Assembly (NCBI GenBank): GCA_019637295.1 | Contig: JAHBVX010000002.1 | Coordinates: 1,047,162-1,111,161 of the forward strand | DNA from: Polyangiaceae bacterium | GTDB lineage: Bacteria; Myxococcota_A; Polyangia; Polyangiales; Polyangiaceae | Direction of reading: 5' to 3' | Length of the DNA stretch: 64,000 nucleotides | Shown here: positions 20,491 through 29,127 of the stretch, one piece after another | Layout: the number at the start of each line of letters is the position of its first letter | Position numbering within the stretch: the first letter of the stretch is position 1 | Translations under genes and position numbers: made by a program | The notes under the pieces: generated by a model | Told to the model about the DNA's origin: nothing | Databases searched by the model: none | The model's input: only the letters and a program-made list of their open reading frames with translations

Positions 20491-20823
20491 ATGCTACGAA
20501 TCTATTCGGTGTTGCTCGAGTTGATCCGGGACTTGATGCCGCTGGTGCGGGAGCTCGAGCGAAGGGAGCCGGATCTTGCGCGGCAGTGCCGGCGGGCGCT
20601 CGCTAGCGCGCCGCTCAACGTCGCGGAAGGGTCGCAGTCGCGGGGGCGAAACCGCGGGGCACGGTACTCGACGGCGCTCGGATCGCTGCGGGAGGCGCAG
20701 GCGTGCTTCGAGGTGGCTGAGGTCATGGGCTACTTGCCCGCGCTGTCGGCGGAGCAGGTCGCAAATTTCAATCGCGTGCTCGGCACGCTGGTGCGCGTCA
20801 CCCAGGGGCCGGCGCGGCGCTGA
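20491..20823 (+). CDS. Four-helix-bundle protein (23S rRNA intervening-sequence protein family)
   Basis: 110 residues from the ATG at 20491, with CCAGGAG eight bases upstream; a GTG at 20482 is less likely. The segment APLNVAEGSQSRGRNRGARYSTALGSLREAQACFEVAEVMGYL is the hallmark of the S23 four-helix-bundle family, first seen inside 23S rRNA intervening sequences and later as free-standing genes. The molecular role is unknown; RNA or protein scaffolding has been proposed. It stands alone here, not inside an rRNA gene. Confidence 0.8.
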   Translation: MLRIYSVLLELIRDLMPLVRELERREPDLARQCRRALASAPLNVAEGSQSRGRNRGARYSTALGSLREAQACFEVAEVMGYLPALSAEQVANFNRVLGTLVRVTQGPARR

Positions 20824-21663
20824 CGCGGCTCGCGCGAGGGGGGGCGTGGGCGTTTGCGCGTCGCCGTCGCTCATGCCCGCGCCGCTGGCGTCCCGCGCGC
20901 CCTGCATCGCCCGCTCGAGCAGCGCCCACGCCTCCGCCGAGAGCTCGACCGTGACCCGCACGCTGGACGGCGTTCGCCACTCGGCGCGAGCGTGCCCGTC
21001 GCCACGCGCTCCCGCGCTCGCATAGCACGCGAAATGTTGGCCCTCTCAGCGGCGCGCTGCGCGGCGATCGCGCGGGTGACCGACTCGAGACTCGTCGCGC
21101 GCGCGAAAGCGCGCCAGCGCGCCGCGCAGGGCCCGGAGAGCGCTCATCCACATCCACCTGCGGACCGTGTGCGCGGTGCGTCGGAAATGCTGTCCAGCGA
21201 AATCGACATGAGCGCGAGACATTCTTCGCAACGGCGCGACGACGACGACCCACCTTGGGTCTCCGCGCCGAGCGCAAGGCAACGCGAGCAACGAGGCGCC
21301 CAACGTCGTTCCAGCCGCGCAGAGTCCGGGCGGCACCAGCAATCTTGCTCAGCTCGGCGGCCACCGAGAATCAAACGGTCCACCGAGGGGGGACGCTCAT
21401 GCGCGGATCCCAAGACTTCGAAGCCATGGCGGAGGGTTGGGCCCTCCGGGAGATGTGAGCACGGGTCAGACGGGGGCGGGGGCGTGTTGCGGTGGCCGGT
21501 TCGGTCGCTGGGGGTCGTTGGTCGAGGCAACCGCGAGCTCATGGGCCGAGCTGGCCCGAGGACACTTCTCGACGCCCGCCGCACGGGCGCGTACCCTCGG
21601 ACCGGTCGGTGTTGGCGGTTCGATCTTCGTGCGTGCCTCCCCCACCTTGGATCGAGGAGTGGC
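20824..21663. other. Non-coding or degraded stretch with a possible HNH/DUF222-like remnant
   Basis: 840 bases with no intact gene that I can support. On the minus strand, 20858-20961 reads [20 protein letters not shown] followed by [15 protein letters not shown], resembling the helical region in front of the HNH motif of DUF222-type endonuclease proteins. Another minus frame at about 20980-21105 reads [19 protein letters not shown]. This suggests a gene broken by frameshifts. Near 21399-21458 a 19-codon frame ([19 protein letters not shown]) has GAGGGGGGA upstream but no other support. The rest shows nothing clear. Confidence 0.35.
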
Positions 21664-23040
21664 ATGCGACGAACAACGAGGCTCTTGAGTGCACTTTCGG
21701 CGGCGACGGTCCTTTCTGCCGCGGGCGTGACGGGTGCGGTGCCGAAGGTCCTGACCCAGCAAGGGCGTCTGTTCGATGCCGCCGGAAAGCCGGCGACGGG
21801 GAGCGTCAGCGTCGTGTTCACCGTGTACGACGCCACCACGGGTGGAGCCGCATTGTGGTCGGAGACGCAGAACGTGACGTTGGACGACGGCTACTTCTCC
21901 GCGCGACTCGGTGAACTGACCGCGATTCCGGCGAGCGTGTTCGATGGCCAGACCCGTCACCTGGGCGTCAAGGTCGGCGCGGATTCCGAGATGACACCGC
22001 GCCAAGTGATCTCGAGCGTTCCGTACGCGCTCGTCGCCAACAACGCGACGGGCGACATCACGCCCACGAGCATCAGCGTGAACGGACTGCAGGTCATCGA
22101 CACGAGCGGCAACTGGGTCGGTCCCACGAACGGGCTCGCCGGACCCACGGGACCCGCTGGCCCAACGGGGCCGGAGGGTCCGACGGGGCCGGCAGGGTCG
22201 ACTGGGCCTGCGGGTGCGACCGGGGCGGCTGGTGCTCTCGGACCCACTGGCCCAACAGGTCCCCAAGGTCCGACCGGACCTCAAGGTGTGCCGGGCGCTT
22301 CCGTGGTGGGAATGACGGTCGGCGTAGGTGATCCGTTCTGTCCGACTGGCGGAAGCAAGTTCGTCGCTCAGGGCGTCGAGACCTATGCGTGCAACGGCGC
22401 GGCTGGAGCCGAGGGCGCGATGGGTCCCACCGGTGCAGCCGGGCCGATCGGTGCAACGGGCCCGACCGGTCCAACCGGTCCGACTGGTCCCGCAGCTCCC
22501 GTGGGCCCCAATCACACGTACACACGCTGGGGGAGTGCGTCGTGCGGGAGCGACGAGCTCCTCTACAGTGGATGGGCGTACGGAGGATGGTACGCCCACC
22601 CCGGCGGTACGACCCGGCCGCAGTGCCTGAAGGAAAATGATCCGGGTGCGGCCTACAACGGCGGCAATCATGGCAGCTACCTCGTTGCTCTCGGAACCTA
22701 CTTCTCCGGCAACGATGCCGCGCACCAGCTAGCCGGAGTCACCGCTCGACGCGGCATTCCTTGCGCAGTCTGCGCGACGCCCCGGGCGTGCTATGAAGCC
22801 AAGGGTACGTCGAGCTGTGCGCCGGGCTGGACGGCGGCCGCAACCGGCGAGCTCGCCGGCGGATTCTACAACTACGAGACGCGGCTGGACGCGTTCTGTT
22901 ACGAGCTGAACAACTCCGCGCCCGTGACGCAGAATGCAAGCCTGAATCAGGTGTTCGCTGCCAGCACCGGCGATCCCGCCTACATGATCGGTGGTGTGAT
23001 GGGCCATCGGCACGTGAAGTGCGCGCTCTGCTGCAAGTGA
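21664..23040 (+). CDS. Secreted collagen-like (Gly-X-Y repeat) protein
   Basis: 458 residues from the ATG at 21664, which gives a normal signal peptide ([21 protein letters not shown]). Residues 25-145 resemble the N-terminal module found in many myxobacterial and planctomycete exoproteins ([41 protein letters not shown]). Then come two blocks of GPTGPAG-type triplets (about 158-210 and 245-275), able to form collagen-like triple helices. The C-terminal 170 residues carry about ten cysteines, including a final CALCCK, and could be a disulfide-bonded adhesive domain. Probably a surface fibre or matrix protein. Confidence 0.78.
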   Translation: MRRTTRLLSALSAATVLSAAGVTGAVPKVLTQQGRLFDAAGKPATGSVSVVFTVYDATTGGAALWSETQNVTLDDGYFSARLGELTAIPASVFDGQTRHLGVKVGADSEMTPRQVISSVPYALVANNATGDITPTSISVNGLQVIDTSGNWVGPTNGLAGPTGPAGPTGPEGPTGPAGSTGPAGATGAAGALGPTGPTGPQGPTGPQGVPGASVVGMTVGVGDPFCPTGGSKFVAQGVETYACNGAAGAEGAMGPTGAAGPIGATGPTGPTGPTGPAAPVGPNHTYTRWGSASCGSDELLYSGWAYGGWYAHPGGTTRPQCLKENDPGAAYNGGNHGSYLVALGTYFSGNDAAHQLAGVTARRGIPCAVCATPRACYEAKGTSSCAPGWTAAATGELAGGFYNYETRLDAFCYELNNSAPVTQNASLNQVFAASTGDPAYMIGGVMGHRHVKCALCCK

Positions 23041-23107
23041 GCCCGCCGGCCACCGGACGCGAGCGCGAGCTCGTCGGCGTGTCGCGGGTGAGCGGCTTCG
23101 TCCTGGC

Positions 23108-23318
23108 TCAATCGCACGCGTAGGTGCCGCCGGGCTGCGGGGTGCCGTCCTGGCTCGAGTCGCACAGTTCCGCTCTGCAGGGTGGGCAGCGAGCCGACGC
23201 ACACGACGTCGGCGCACGGCGACGCGTTTCCGCCGCCGTCAGCGCCGCCGCTGGCCGAACACGCGCTCGACGCCGCCAGCAGGATCGCTCCGGCCACCCT
23301 CGGGACCCATCGCGTCAT
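23108..23318 (-). pseudogene. Small Cys-rich lipoprotein, frameshifted
   Basis: Starts with MTRWVPRVAGAILLAASSAC, a lipoprotein signal, then GADGGGNASPCADVVCVG. After that the frame loses sense, but the neighbouring frame continues as CPPCRAELCDSSQDGTPQPG and ends TYACD-stop at 23108. The total length from start to that stop is 211 bases, one too many for a single frame. So a one-base insertion (or two-base loss) around 23180-23205 breaks it, or the sequence has an error there. Confidence 0.6.
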
Positions 23319-23436
23319 GCCCGCAGCCTAGGCCGAATCCGGCGCGGTGACGAGCGCGCGTCGCCTCCGTGGGCCTCGGTGCGATCGCGTCGACGCGCGG
23401 TGACTCCGGCGCTAGGCTCGCTCGGGAGGTGCGCAG

Positions 23437-24354
23437 GTGAGAGGAATCGTCGAAGCTGCACTCGTTTGCACAGTCTCGCTCGCTGGCTGCGGAGGCGGCG
23501 GCGTGGGCGAGGGGCCGCCACGCCCGGGCGCGGGCGGCGCCGCTTCGTCGGGAGGTGCGGCGGGCGCGACCGGCGGCAGCGGCGGTGGCGGCGCGCTGGG
23601 CGGCGCTGGCGGGAGCGGCGGCTGCGCGGGCTGGCGCGTGACGGGCTCCCTCGACGGCGCGACGGTGGACACCACGCTCGTCGTCGGAGCGGTGTTCGAC
23701 AGCGGCAACTTCGGCATCGAGTGGGCGTACGGTCGCCTGCTCGAGTCCGGGGGGACGCTGAGGCTCGAAGGGCCATCTGGCGGGTCCATCGCGAACGGCG
23801 CGCCGGTGACGGGCACGGCCACTCTGGCTGCGCCACCCGGCTCCGCGCTGGCCGGTGTCCAGCTCGTCGCCTCCGACGCGAGCATGCGCTACATGGACGC
23901 CAGTCAGCCGATCACGCTCGCGGGGCTCTCCCGCGTGGGCGCGTGTCCGGGCACTCCGCTACAAGGCACGCTGACCGCCTGCGCCGGGGGGGCTGGCTCG
24001 GGCGACTGCGGCGGCGCCGAGGCGCGGCTATCGGGCACGCTGGACGGGACGCCGCTCGACGAGTCGTACCCCTCGAACGGGCTGGGCTCCTTCGATACGG
24101 GGACGCTTCAGTTGCTGTGGGTCGAGTTCGGCGGCGATGGCAGCTTTCATCTACACAATCTCGGCGCGCCGCTGATGGGTCGGCTGCGCTTCCCGTCCAC
24201 GTCCGTGCGCGGCGCGGAGGTCCTGTGCGTCGGCAGCGTCGAGGTCGTGAGCAACGCCAAGCCCATCGAGCTGACCCTGTCCGAGCTGTCCATCGCGGGT
24301 ACGCTGCCCGGACAGCCCGTGAGCGGCGCGCTCGAGCTGACGGGTTGTCCGTGA
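23437..24354 (+). CDS. Lipoprotein of unknown function
   Basis: 305 residues from a GTG start, with signal peptide and lipobox LAGC at about residue 18. A Gly/Ala-rich spacer (about 20-62) leads into two related strand-rich halves: WRVTGSLDGATVDTTLVVGAVFDSGNFGIEWAYG and ARLSGTLDGTPLDESYPSNGLGSFDTGTLQLLWVEFG. They look like a duplicated beta domain with a shared SGTLDG-type start. No catalytic motif is seen. It stands alone on the plus strand. Confidence 0.7.
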   Translation: MRGIVEAALVCTVSLAGCGGGGVGEGPPRPGAGGAASSGGAAGATGGSGGGGALGGAGGSGGCAGWRVTGSLDGATVDTTLVVGAVFDSGNFGIEWAYGRLLESGGTLRLEGPSGGSIANGAPVTGTATLAAPPGSALAGVQLVASDASMRYMDASQPITLAGLSRVGACPGTPLQGTLTACAGGAGSGDCGGAEARLSGTLDGTPLDESYPSNGLGSFDTGTLQLLWVEFGGDGSFHLHNLGAPLMGRLRFPSTSVRGAEVLCVGSVEVVSNAKPIELTLSELSIAGTLPGQPVSGALELTGCP

Positions 24355-24457
24355 GTCCTTGGTGAGAGAGCACGTCGGGCAGGTGGGGGAGGACGCGGGT
24401 GCCGGCCGGTCGAGTCGTCCCGATCACCGCGCCGGCGCGGTGTGGTATCGAGCCGGG

Positions 24458-25654
24458 ATGAACGAAGTCTGTTTTGGGCTGAAGCCCGCGGGAGCGGCTG
24501 CCGTGCTCGTGGGGCTCGCGCTGGCGACCGCGTGCGGCGGTGCGCGGCCGGCGTCCGAGGGGGCGGGCGCGACGGAGCGCGCCGGTTCCGCGGGGATCGG
24601 CACCAAAGAAGCGTGTCCGGCGGAGGCGGAGGGTGGGGAAGGGGAGACGGGCCTGGCGGGCGAGAAGAGCAAGGGCGGGATCGAGGCGACGGCCGCGCGA
24701 CTGGTGACGCTGCTCTCCGCGGGGGACGCCGACGGCGTGTTCTCGCTGTTCGATCCGCGCATGAAGGAGGCGCTGCCCATCGACAAGACGCGCGCGTTCG
24801 TGCAGGGCATCGCGGCGGCGCGCGGCAAGCTCACCCGGCCTCAGCGCAAGCTGGACGCGCCGAACGCGAGCAGCGCGACGTCGGCGACGTTCGTCGTTGG
24901 CGCGGAGCGCGGGGCCTGGCAGCTCGACGTGCACCTCGACGCCGAGGGGCGGATCGCCGGGCTGCGCATGACGGAGCCGCCGCCGCCGGATCCGCCGGTG
25001 CGCACGAGCGACGTGAAGCTGCGGCTACCCTTCGACGGCGCGTGGGACGTGTTCTGGGGCGGCGACACGGTGGAGCTGAACCAGCACGTCAACCACAAGA
25101 GCCAGCGCCGCGCGGCGGACTTGCTCGTGCTGGGCGAGGACGGCAAGTCGCATCGAGGCGAGGGCAAGCAGAACGGCGACTACCACAGCTACGGAAGACC
25201 CGTGCGCGCCGTGGCCGCGGGCTCGGTCACGACGGTGATCGACGGTATCCCGGACAACGATCCCGGAACGATGAACGCGTACATGGCGCTCGGTAACGCG
25301 GTGATCATCGAGCATCGCGGACCCACTCCGACGCGCGCAGGGTCGCGCGCGGAGCCGGGTCCCCCGACCCCGCTGTTCGCCGTGTACGCGCACCTGCAGC
25401 CGGGCCGCCTCCGCGTGAAGGTCGGCCAGAAGGTGCGCGCGGGCGAGGTCATCGGCCTGGTGGGCAACAGCGGCAACTCGAGCGAGCCGCACCTGCACTT
25501 CCAGCTCCAGGACGGCCCCCGCTTCGAGCACAGCTACGGCGTGGAGGCGGTGTTTTCCGGCGTGACCGTGACCCGGGCCGGCGAGACCTCCCCCAGCGAC
25601 GCCTACACCTTCAGGAAAGGCGATCGCGTCGCGCCCGCCGCGCTGCCCAAGTGA
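24458..25654 (+). CDS. M23-family peptidase lipoprotein with DUF3887-like domain
   Basis: 398 residues from the ATG at 24458, with lipobox ATAC at Cys26. Residues 70-170 resemble DUF3887 (AARLVTLLSAGDADGVFSLFDPRMKEAL). From about 245 there is a lysostaphin-type M23 fold: the first metal-binding segment reads NGDYHSYGRPVRA, and YAHLQPG and HLHFQLQDGP carry the other conserved histidines. M23 enzymes cut peptidoglycan cross-links; some relatives only regulate other hydrolases. The first metal motif lacks the usual HxGxD form, so activity is not certain. The tRNA-Asn gene follows 42 bp downstream. Confidence 0.82.
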   Translation: MNEVCFGLKPAGAAAVLVGLALATACGGARPASEGAGATERAGSAGIGTKEACPAEAEGGEGETGLAGEKSKGGIEATAARLVTLLSAGDADGVFSLFDPRMKEALPIDKTRAFVQGIAAARGKLTRPQRKLDAPNASSATSATFVVGAERGAWQLDVHLDAEGRIAGLRMTEPPPPDPPVRTSDVKLRLPFDGAWDVFWGGDTVELNQHVNHKSQRRAADLLVLGEDGKSHRGEGKQNGDYHSYGRPVRAVAAGSVTTVIDGIPDNDPGTMNAYMALGNAVIIEHRGPTPTRAGSRAEPGPPTPLFAVYAHLQPGRLRVKVGQKVRAGEVIGLVGNSGNSSEPHLHFQLQDGPRFEHSYGVEAVFSGVTVTRAGETSPSDAYTFRKGDRVAPAALPK

Positions 25655-25696
25655 ACCTTGACTCCACCCCGTGGATCGGTACTCTTCGCCGCCCAT

Positions 25697-25768
25697 TCCG
25701 GAGTAGCTCAGCGGTAGAGCGGTCGGCTGTTAACCGATTGGTCGTAGGTTCGAGTCCTACCTCCGGAG
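25697..25768 (+). tRNA. tRNA-Asn (anticodon GTT)
   Basis: Complete cloverleaf of 72 bases. The acceptor stem TCCGGAG pairs with CTCCGGA, the D arm is GCTC/GAGC, the anticodon loop CTGTTAA holds GTT at 25729-25731, and the T arm is GTAGG/CCTAC with loop TTCGAGT. The CCA end is encoded at 25769-25771. Its 3' end doubles as the left border of the mobile element. Confidence 0.97.
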
Positions 25769-25771
25769 CCA
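25757..25771. other. Candidate attachment-site junction in the tRNA-Asn 3' end
   Basis: The last four codons and the stop of the minus-strand recombinase lie inside the T arm, acceptor stem and CCA of tRNA-Asn. This places the element-chromosome junction in or next to these bases. Only short identity is expected for a serine recombinase site; GGAGCCA recurs at 51070-51076 but is too short to prove the partner site. Confidence 0.4.
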
Positions 25772-27394
25772 ACCCCTCACGGAAGTGAGAACCGAGTCGG
25801 GGCCGGTCAACGTCCCGGGGGAAGCGCCGTCCTGAGCCATCAGGGCGGCGGCTCCTTCCGTCCGCACCACGACCTCGGCCACGTCCCCGTGGAGGACGAT
25901 CTTGTCGATGAGGATGCGGAGGTAGTTCCGGGTCAGCTCGTGGGTGTCCGAGAGGAAGACCTCCCGGATGCTGTCCCGGAAGGTCTCGATCGTCTCGGTC
26001 TTGTAGAGGTGGGGCGGGGGCGAGCTGATGGGGACGACCTTGCTGATCGTCTCCTCCAGCTCGGCCTTCTGCTTCCGCAGCTCCTTCAGCCGCTCGATCC
26101 CGACCTCTTCGAGGGTGGCGTTGCTTGCCTCAAAGCTTCGCTGCCACTTCTGGATGGCCCGGTCGATCTCGTTGAGCTGCCGCCTCCACTCGTCCCGCTG
26201 GTCGGTAGACCGCTTCCGGAGGAGGCCGTTGACCTCGACGATCTCCTTCAGCAGCTCACGGACCTGTTCGACGCTGAAGACGTGCTCTGCCACGTGCTCC
26301 AGCACGGCCCGTTCGAGCCGCTCGGTCGGGTAGCGGTGACCCGGGCACTGGCTCTTGCCGGCGCGGAAGAACTTCGAGCAGTTGTAGTACCGGTACGACC
26401 GGATGCCGGTAGGGTCCTCCTTGCCGCTGCTCTCCAAGGTGTACGACGAGCCGCACGTCCCGCACTTCAACAAGCCGGCGAGCAAGAGCGGGCTCGACGA
26501 GAGGCGTCCGGGGGACTTCTTCGGGTCCCGCTTCGCCCGGATCTCTTCGACGAGGGCGAAGAGATCCTTCGGCACGATCGGCTCGCAGGGGATCGGGATC
26601 CAGTCCTCCCGGTCGTTCTCCTCGCCGGTCTCGGCGTCGGTCTTGCCCCAGTAGTAGGTCCCCACGCAGGATTCATCTTCGAGGACCTTCAAGACGAGGT
26701 TCTTCGTCCACGGGCGGTTGTTCCGGTAGGAGACGCTCCGCTGGTTCAGCGTCTCGGCGACCGCCTTGGCTCCAGCGCCCGCGACGTACAACCTCATGAC
26801 CTCCTTCAGCAGCTCGGCTTCATTCTGGTTCGGAGCGAGCTTCCTCTTGGTCCGGTCACCGCCGACGTTGACCTCGACGGCATTGAATCCGAAGGGCGCC
26901 TTCGATCCGTTCAAGTAGCCGAGGGTCGCGTTCTGGCGCATGGCCGCCATGGTCCTCATGCCGTTGATCTCCGACTCGTATTGGTCGATCAGCTCAAAGA
27001 TGCCCTCGATGAGGCGCCCCATGGCGTCGTCCGTGACCTCCTGGCAGACGCTCAGGACGGCGACCCCATCCTTCTTCAAACGCTCCTTGTAGACCCGAGC
27101 TTGGAGCGCGTTCCGGAAGAAGCGGCTCGTCTGGTACACGATGATGGCATCCACGTTCGCCTTCGGAGCGAGGGCGGCCTGGACCATGCGACCGAACTCC
27201 TTCCGTCGGTCATCGCGACCTGAAGCCCCCTCCTCCTTGAACTCCTCGACGATCGTGTAGCCGCGTTCCCGGCAATACTTCCGGATGGCGTCGAGCTGTG
27301 CGGGGATGGACAGGTCCCGCTCAGCCTGGTCGACGGTGCTGACCCGGACGTAGGCGTAGACGTTCGCGATCGGCTTCGGCTTCTTCGTCTTCAT
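25757..27394 (-). CDS. Large serine recombinase (integrase)
   Basis: 545 residues. The N-terminal resolvase fold has YAYVRVSTVDQ with catalytic Ser19 and a QTSRFFRN segment with conserved arginines. The recombinase domain follows (GSKAPFGFNAVEVN to SCVGTYYWG), then a zinc ribbon (CGTCG ... CSKFFRAGKSQC) and a long coiled coil (about 390-470). This is the layout of serine integrases that insert phages and integrative elements. It starts in a four-base overlap with the gene upstream. The final residues WLRR and the stop are encoded by the tRNA-Asn 3' end, so excision would change the C-terminus. It is the likely integrase of the element. Confidence 0.9.
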   Translation of the reverse strand: MKTKKPKPIANVYAYVRVSTVDQAERDLSIPAQLDAIRKYCRERGYTIVEEFKEEGASGRDDRRKEFGRMVQAALAPKANVDAIIVYQTSRFFRNALQARVYKERLKKDGVAVLSVCQEVTDDAMGRLIEGIFELIDQYESEINGMRTMAAMRQNATLGYLNGSKAPFGFNAVEVNVGGDRTKRKLAPNQNEAELLKEVMRLYVAGAGAKAVAETLNQRSVSYRNNRPWTKNLVLKVLEDESCVGTYYWGKTDAETGEENDREDWIPIPCEPIVPKDLFALVEEIRAKRDPKKSPGRLSSSPLLLAGLLKCGTCGSSYTLESSGKEDPTGIRSYRYYNCSKFFRAGKSQCPGHRYPTERLERAVLEHVAEHVFSVEQVRELLKEIVEVNGLLRKRSTDQRDEWRRQLNEIDRAIQKWQRSFEASNATLEEVGIERLKELRKQKAELEETISKVVPISSPPPHLYKTETIETFRDSIREVFLSDTHELTRNYLRILIDKIVLHGDVAEVVVRTEGAAALMAQDGASPGTLTGPDSVLTSVRGWLRR

Positions 27395-27699
27395 GCGGCC
27401 TCCGGGAGGCCGAGGAAGCGGAGCTGCACACCCGACCTCTCCAAGATGAACATCATCAGGGCGAGCATCTCGGCGTCCCTCATGATGCGGGACGGGTTGG
27501 TCACGAGCACCGTGACCTCTTCCCCGCTGTGGACAGCCCTGACGAGCAACTCCGTAAACGCGGACCGACCACGAGCGACATCGGCATGAGTCCCGATGAT
27601 CGTGTACCCGTTCTTCGAGGCGAAGGCCTGGAGCCGGTCGATCTGGTCGGGGATCAGTTTGCGGCTCTCGGCACGGGCGTAGATGAGGGCGGCCTTCAT
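27391..27699 (-). CDS. Stand-alone serine-recombinase N-terminal domain protein, degenerate active site
   Basis: 102 residues from the ATG at 27699, with GGAGGT upstream. The fold pattern matches a resolvase catalytic domain: ALIYARAES, DQIDRLQAFASKNGYTIIGTHADVARGRSAF, VTVLVTNPSRIMRDAEMLALMMFIL. Where the catalytic serine is expected (YxRVS) it has RAES, shifted by one, and there is no DNA-binding half. It overlaps both the recombinase gene and the gene before it by four bases. It may modulate the large recombinase, for example as a direction factor or dimer partner; this is inference. Confidence 0.65.
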   Translation of the reverse strand: MKAALIYARAESRKLIPDQIDRLQAFASKNGYTIIGTHADVARGRSAFTELLVRAVHSGEEVTVLVTNPSRIMRDAEMLALMMFILERSGVQLRFLGLPEAA

Positions 27700-27953
27700 C
27701 GCAGACCTCCGTTCGCGCCGAGCCACGTGTCGAGCAACCGGACCATGTGGGGCAGCAGCAGTTCCCGCTCCCAGGCCTGGAGCCCCGAGGCCGCCTTCAA
27801 GTTGCTGTGGATGCGGAGGGGACGGAGGACGATCGGATCGTCCAGGAGCTTCCTGGCCGCGATGTACTCGGGCCAGTTGTCGATGTCGGTGCCGAGGCTG
27901 AGACCGTAGGTGCCCACCGCCTCGACGATGGTGAGCGCAGAGATTTGGTTCAT
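27696..27953 (-). CDS. Small protein of unknown function, first gene of recombinase operon
   Basis: 85 residues from the ATG at 27953 (MNQISALTIVEAVGTYGLSL). The stop overlaps the next start (ATGA), so it is translated with the two recombinase-type genes. It is mixed helical with no recognised domain; the phrase ALTIVEAVGTYG followed by a predicted long helix near the C-terminus is the only pattern. Frames further upstream lack coding character, so I chose this start. Position suggests a regulator or accessory of integration/excision. Confidence 0.5.
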   Translation of the reverse strand: MNQISALTIVEAVGTYGLSLGTDIDNWPEYIAARKLLDDPIVLRPLRIHSNLKAASGLQAWERELLLPHMVRLLDTWLGANGGLR

Positions 27954-28211
27954 GATCGCCCTACACCGCGGAGACCGGTACCCCATGCGAAAATCGTCAA
28001 CCGGTGAATCTTTACTCGAAACACCGAGAAAACCGCCCCATTCCCGGCATCGGCGAGGACGATGGGCCGGATACGGGAGCTTGATGGAGGCACGCTCATG
28101 GTGCGGGCTGGGGTCGAAATGGGTCCCATCCCGGCGAGACCACCGAGGCCTGGATGATCTGGCCCGGTGGTTCCAGATTCCAGAAGGTCGAAACTTCGGA
28201 CGTTCCAACCT
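27954..28211. promoter_or_regulatory. Upstream region of the recombinase operon
   Basis: 258 bases without a gene. It includes an AT-rich patch near 27984-28016 and, at 28188-28215, aacttcgga and ttccaacctt, which resemble half-sites of the palindrome in front of parA. It probably holds the recombinase operon promoter and an operator. The resemblance is by eye only. Confidence 0.35.
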
Positions 28212-28643
28212 TCAAGGAAGGCGGGGGCAGCAGAAGTTCACGGGGTTCTTCTCGGGATCGGCCAGCACGCACCCAGCCGTCGTTCCGATCGCGGCACAAG
28301 CGGCGGTGTCGGCCGCCTTGCTGGAGTCCTTGGATACGCACAGCGACCACACCGGAGGTAGCTTCTTGCCAGCGCAGAAGGCGGCGATCTCGCCCGCGGA
28401 CATGTACGTCAGGCTGCCTCCGGCCTCAAACCGGACCTTCGTACGAGCAGCGGCCAACTGCTGCTCGGCTGCCACCTGAGCCTCGGCGGCCTTCTTGTCG
28501 GCCTCCGCCTTCGCCGCCCTCGCGGCTGCCTCCTGGCTTGAGACGGGGCTTGCCGACACCAGCGTCGGAGGAGCCGGTGGGTCGGCCTTCTTGTCGCAAC
28601 CGATCACGTTGATGACGACGAGGGCGGGCAGAACGTGGCGCAT
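28212..28643 (-). CDS. Lipoprotein with alanine-rich coiled coil
   Basis: 143 residues. The signal peptide ends in the lipobox VIGC at residue 16. Residues 38-70 form an Ala/Glu/Lys coiled coil (AARAAKAEADKKAAEAQVAAEQQ). The C-terminal part carries six cysteines, ending in VNFCCPRLP, which suggests disulfide bonds in the periplasm or at the surface. It is the only obvious envelope protein on the element. Function unknown; a host-interaction or surface-exclusion role is only a guess. Confidence 0.65.
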   Translation of the reverse strand: MRHVLPALVVINVIGCDKKADPPAPPTLVSASPVSSQEAAARAAKAEADKKAAEAQVAAEQQLAAARTKVRFEAGGSLTYMSAGEIAAFCAGKKLPPVWSLCVSKDSSKAADTAACAAIGTTAGCVLADPEKNPVNFCCPRLP

Positions 28644-28755
28644 GTCGAGGATCTCCAGTCCGAGTTTCTCGCCGAAAGAGGGTCAAATCAACAACTAGAC
28701 GTGAAGAACACATCGTTCCGCGGGGAATCGGCCTGGATGAGGCTGGTCTCGACGC

Positions 28756-29106
28756 ATGACCCGCGCCCAACCACGCCTGATCGGAGCCGCTTTGCGTCGT
28801 GCTCGGACTCTTCGGGGACTCACCCAGGCCGAGCTGGGAGAGCTTGCCGAAGTCGCCCCGGAAACCCTCTCTCGCATCGAGAGGAACAAGCTGTCCGCCA
28901 GCTTGGACTTGGCCAGACGACTTTCCCATGCGCTCGGCGTCACCATCGACGACTTGTTGACGAAACCGTCGGCAGCGAAGACTCCCGCCCTCCGGCCCGC
29001 CGAAGCTCGGCTCGTCGCTCTCGTGCGGGATCTGGACGAGCCCCAGGTTCACGAAGTCGTCCGAGCCGTGAAGTCGCTGATGGAGATGGGCAGGCGTCGG
29101 AGTTGA
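28756..29106 (+). CDS. XRE-family HTH regulator
   Basis: 116 residues. The Cro/CI-type helix-turn-helix is clear: IGAALRRARTLRGLTQAELGELAEVAPETLSRIERNKLSASLDLARRLSHALGVTIDDLL. The C-terminal 40 residues (EARLVALVRDLDEPQVHEVVRAVKSLM) form helices that may dimerise. It lies between the lipoprotein and the reverse transcriptase operon, which points toward it, and its stop codon is part of a palindrome shared with the convergent gene. A likely regulator of element genes. Confidence 0.88.
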   Translation: MTRAQPRLIGAALRRARTLRGLTQAELGELAEVAPETLSRIERNKLSASLDLARRLSHALGVTIDDLLTKPSAAKTPALRPAEARLVALVRDLDEPQVHEVVRAVKSLMEMGRRRS

Positions 29107-29127
29107 ACCTTCAGAACGTCTGAAGTT
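29106..29127. terminator. Palindrome at convergent stops (XRE regulator / RT operon)
   Basis: AACCTTCAGA-ACG-TCTGAAGTT forms a 9-bp stem with one bulged C. It spans the ends of both convergent genes. It may be a bidirectional terminator, or an operator, since AACTTC/GAAGTT-type palindromes recur on this element. Confidence 0.45.

Noticed and set aside
25889..27223. 444-residue plus-strand frame opposite the large recombinase
   Set aside because: Leu/Asp/Val-rich shadow of the recombinase gene.
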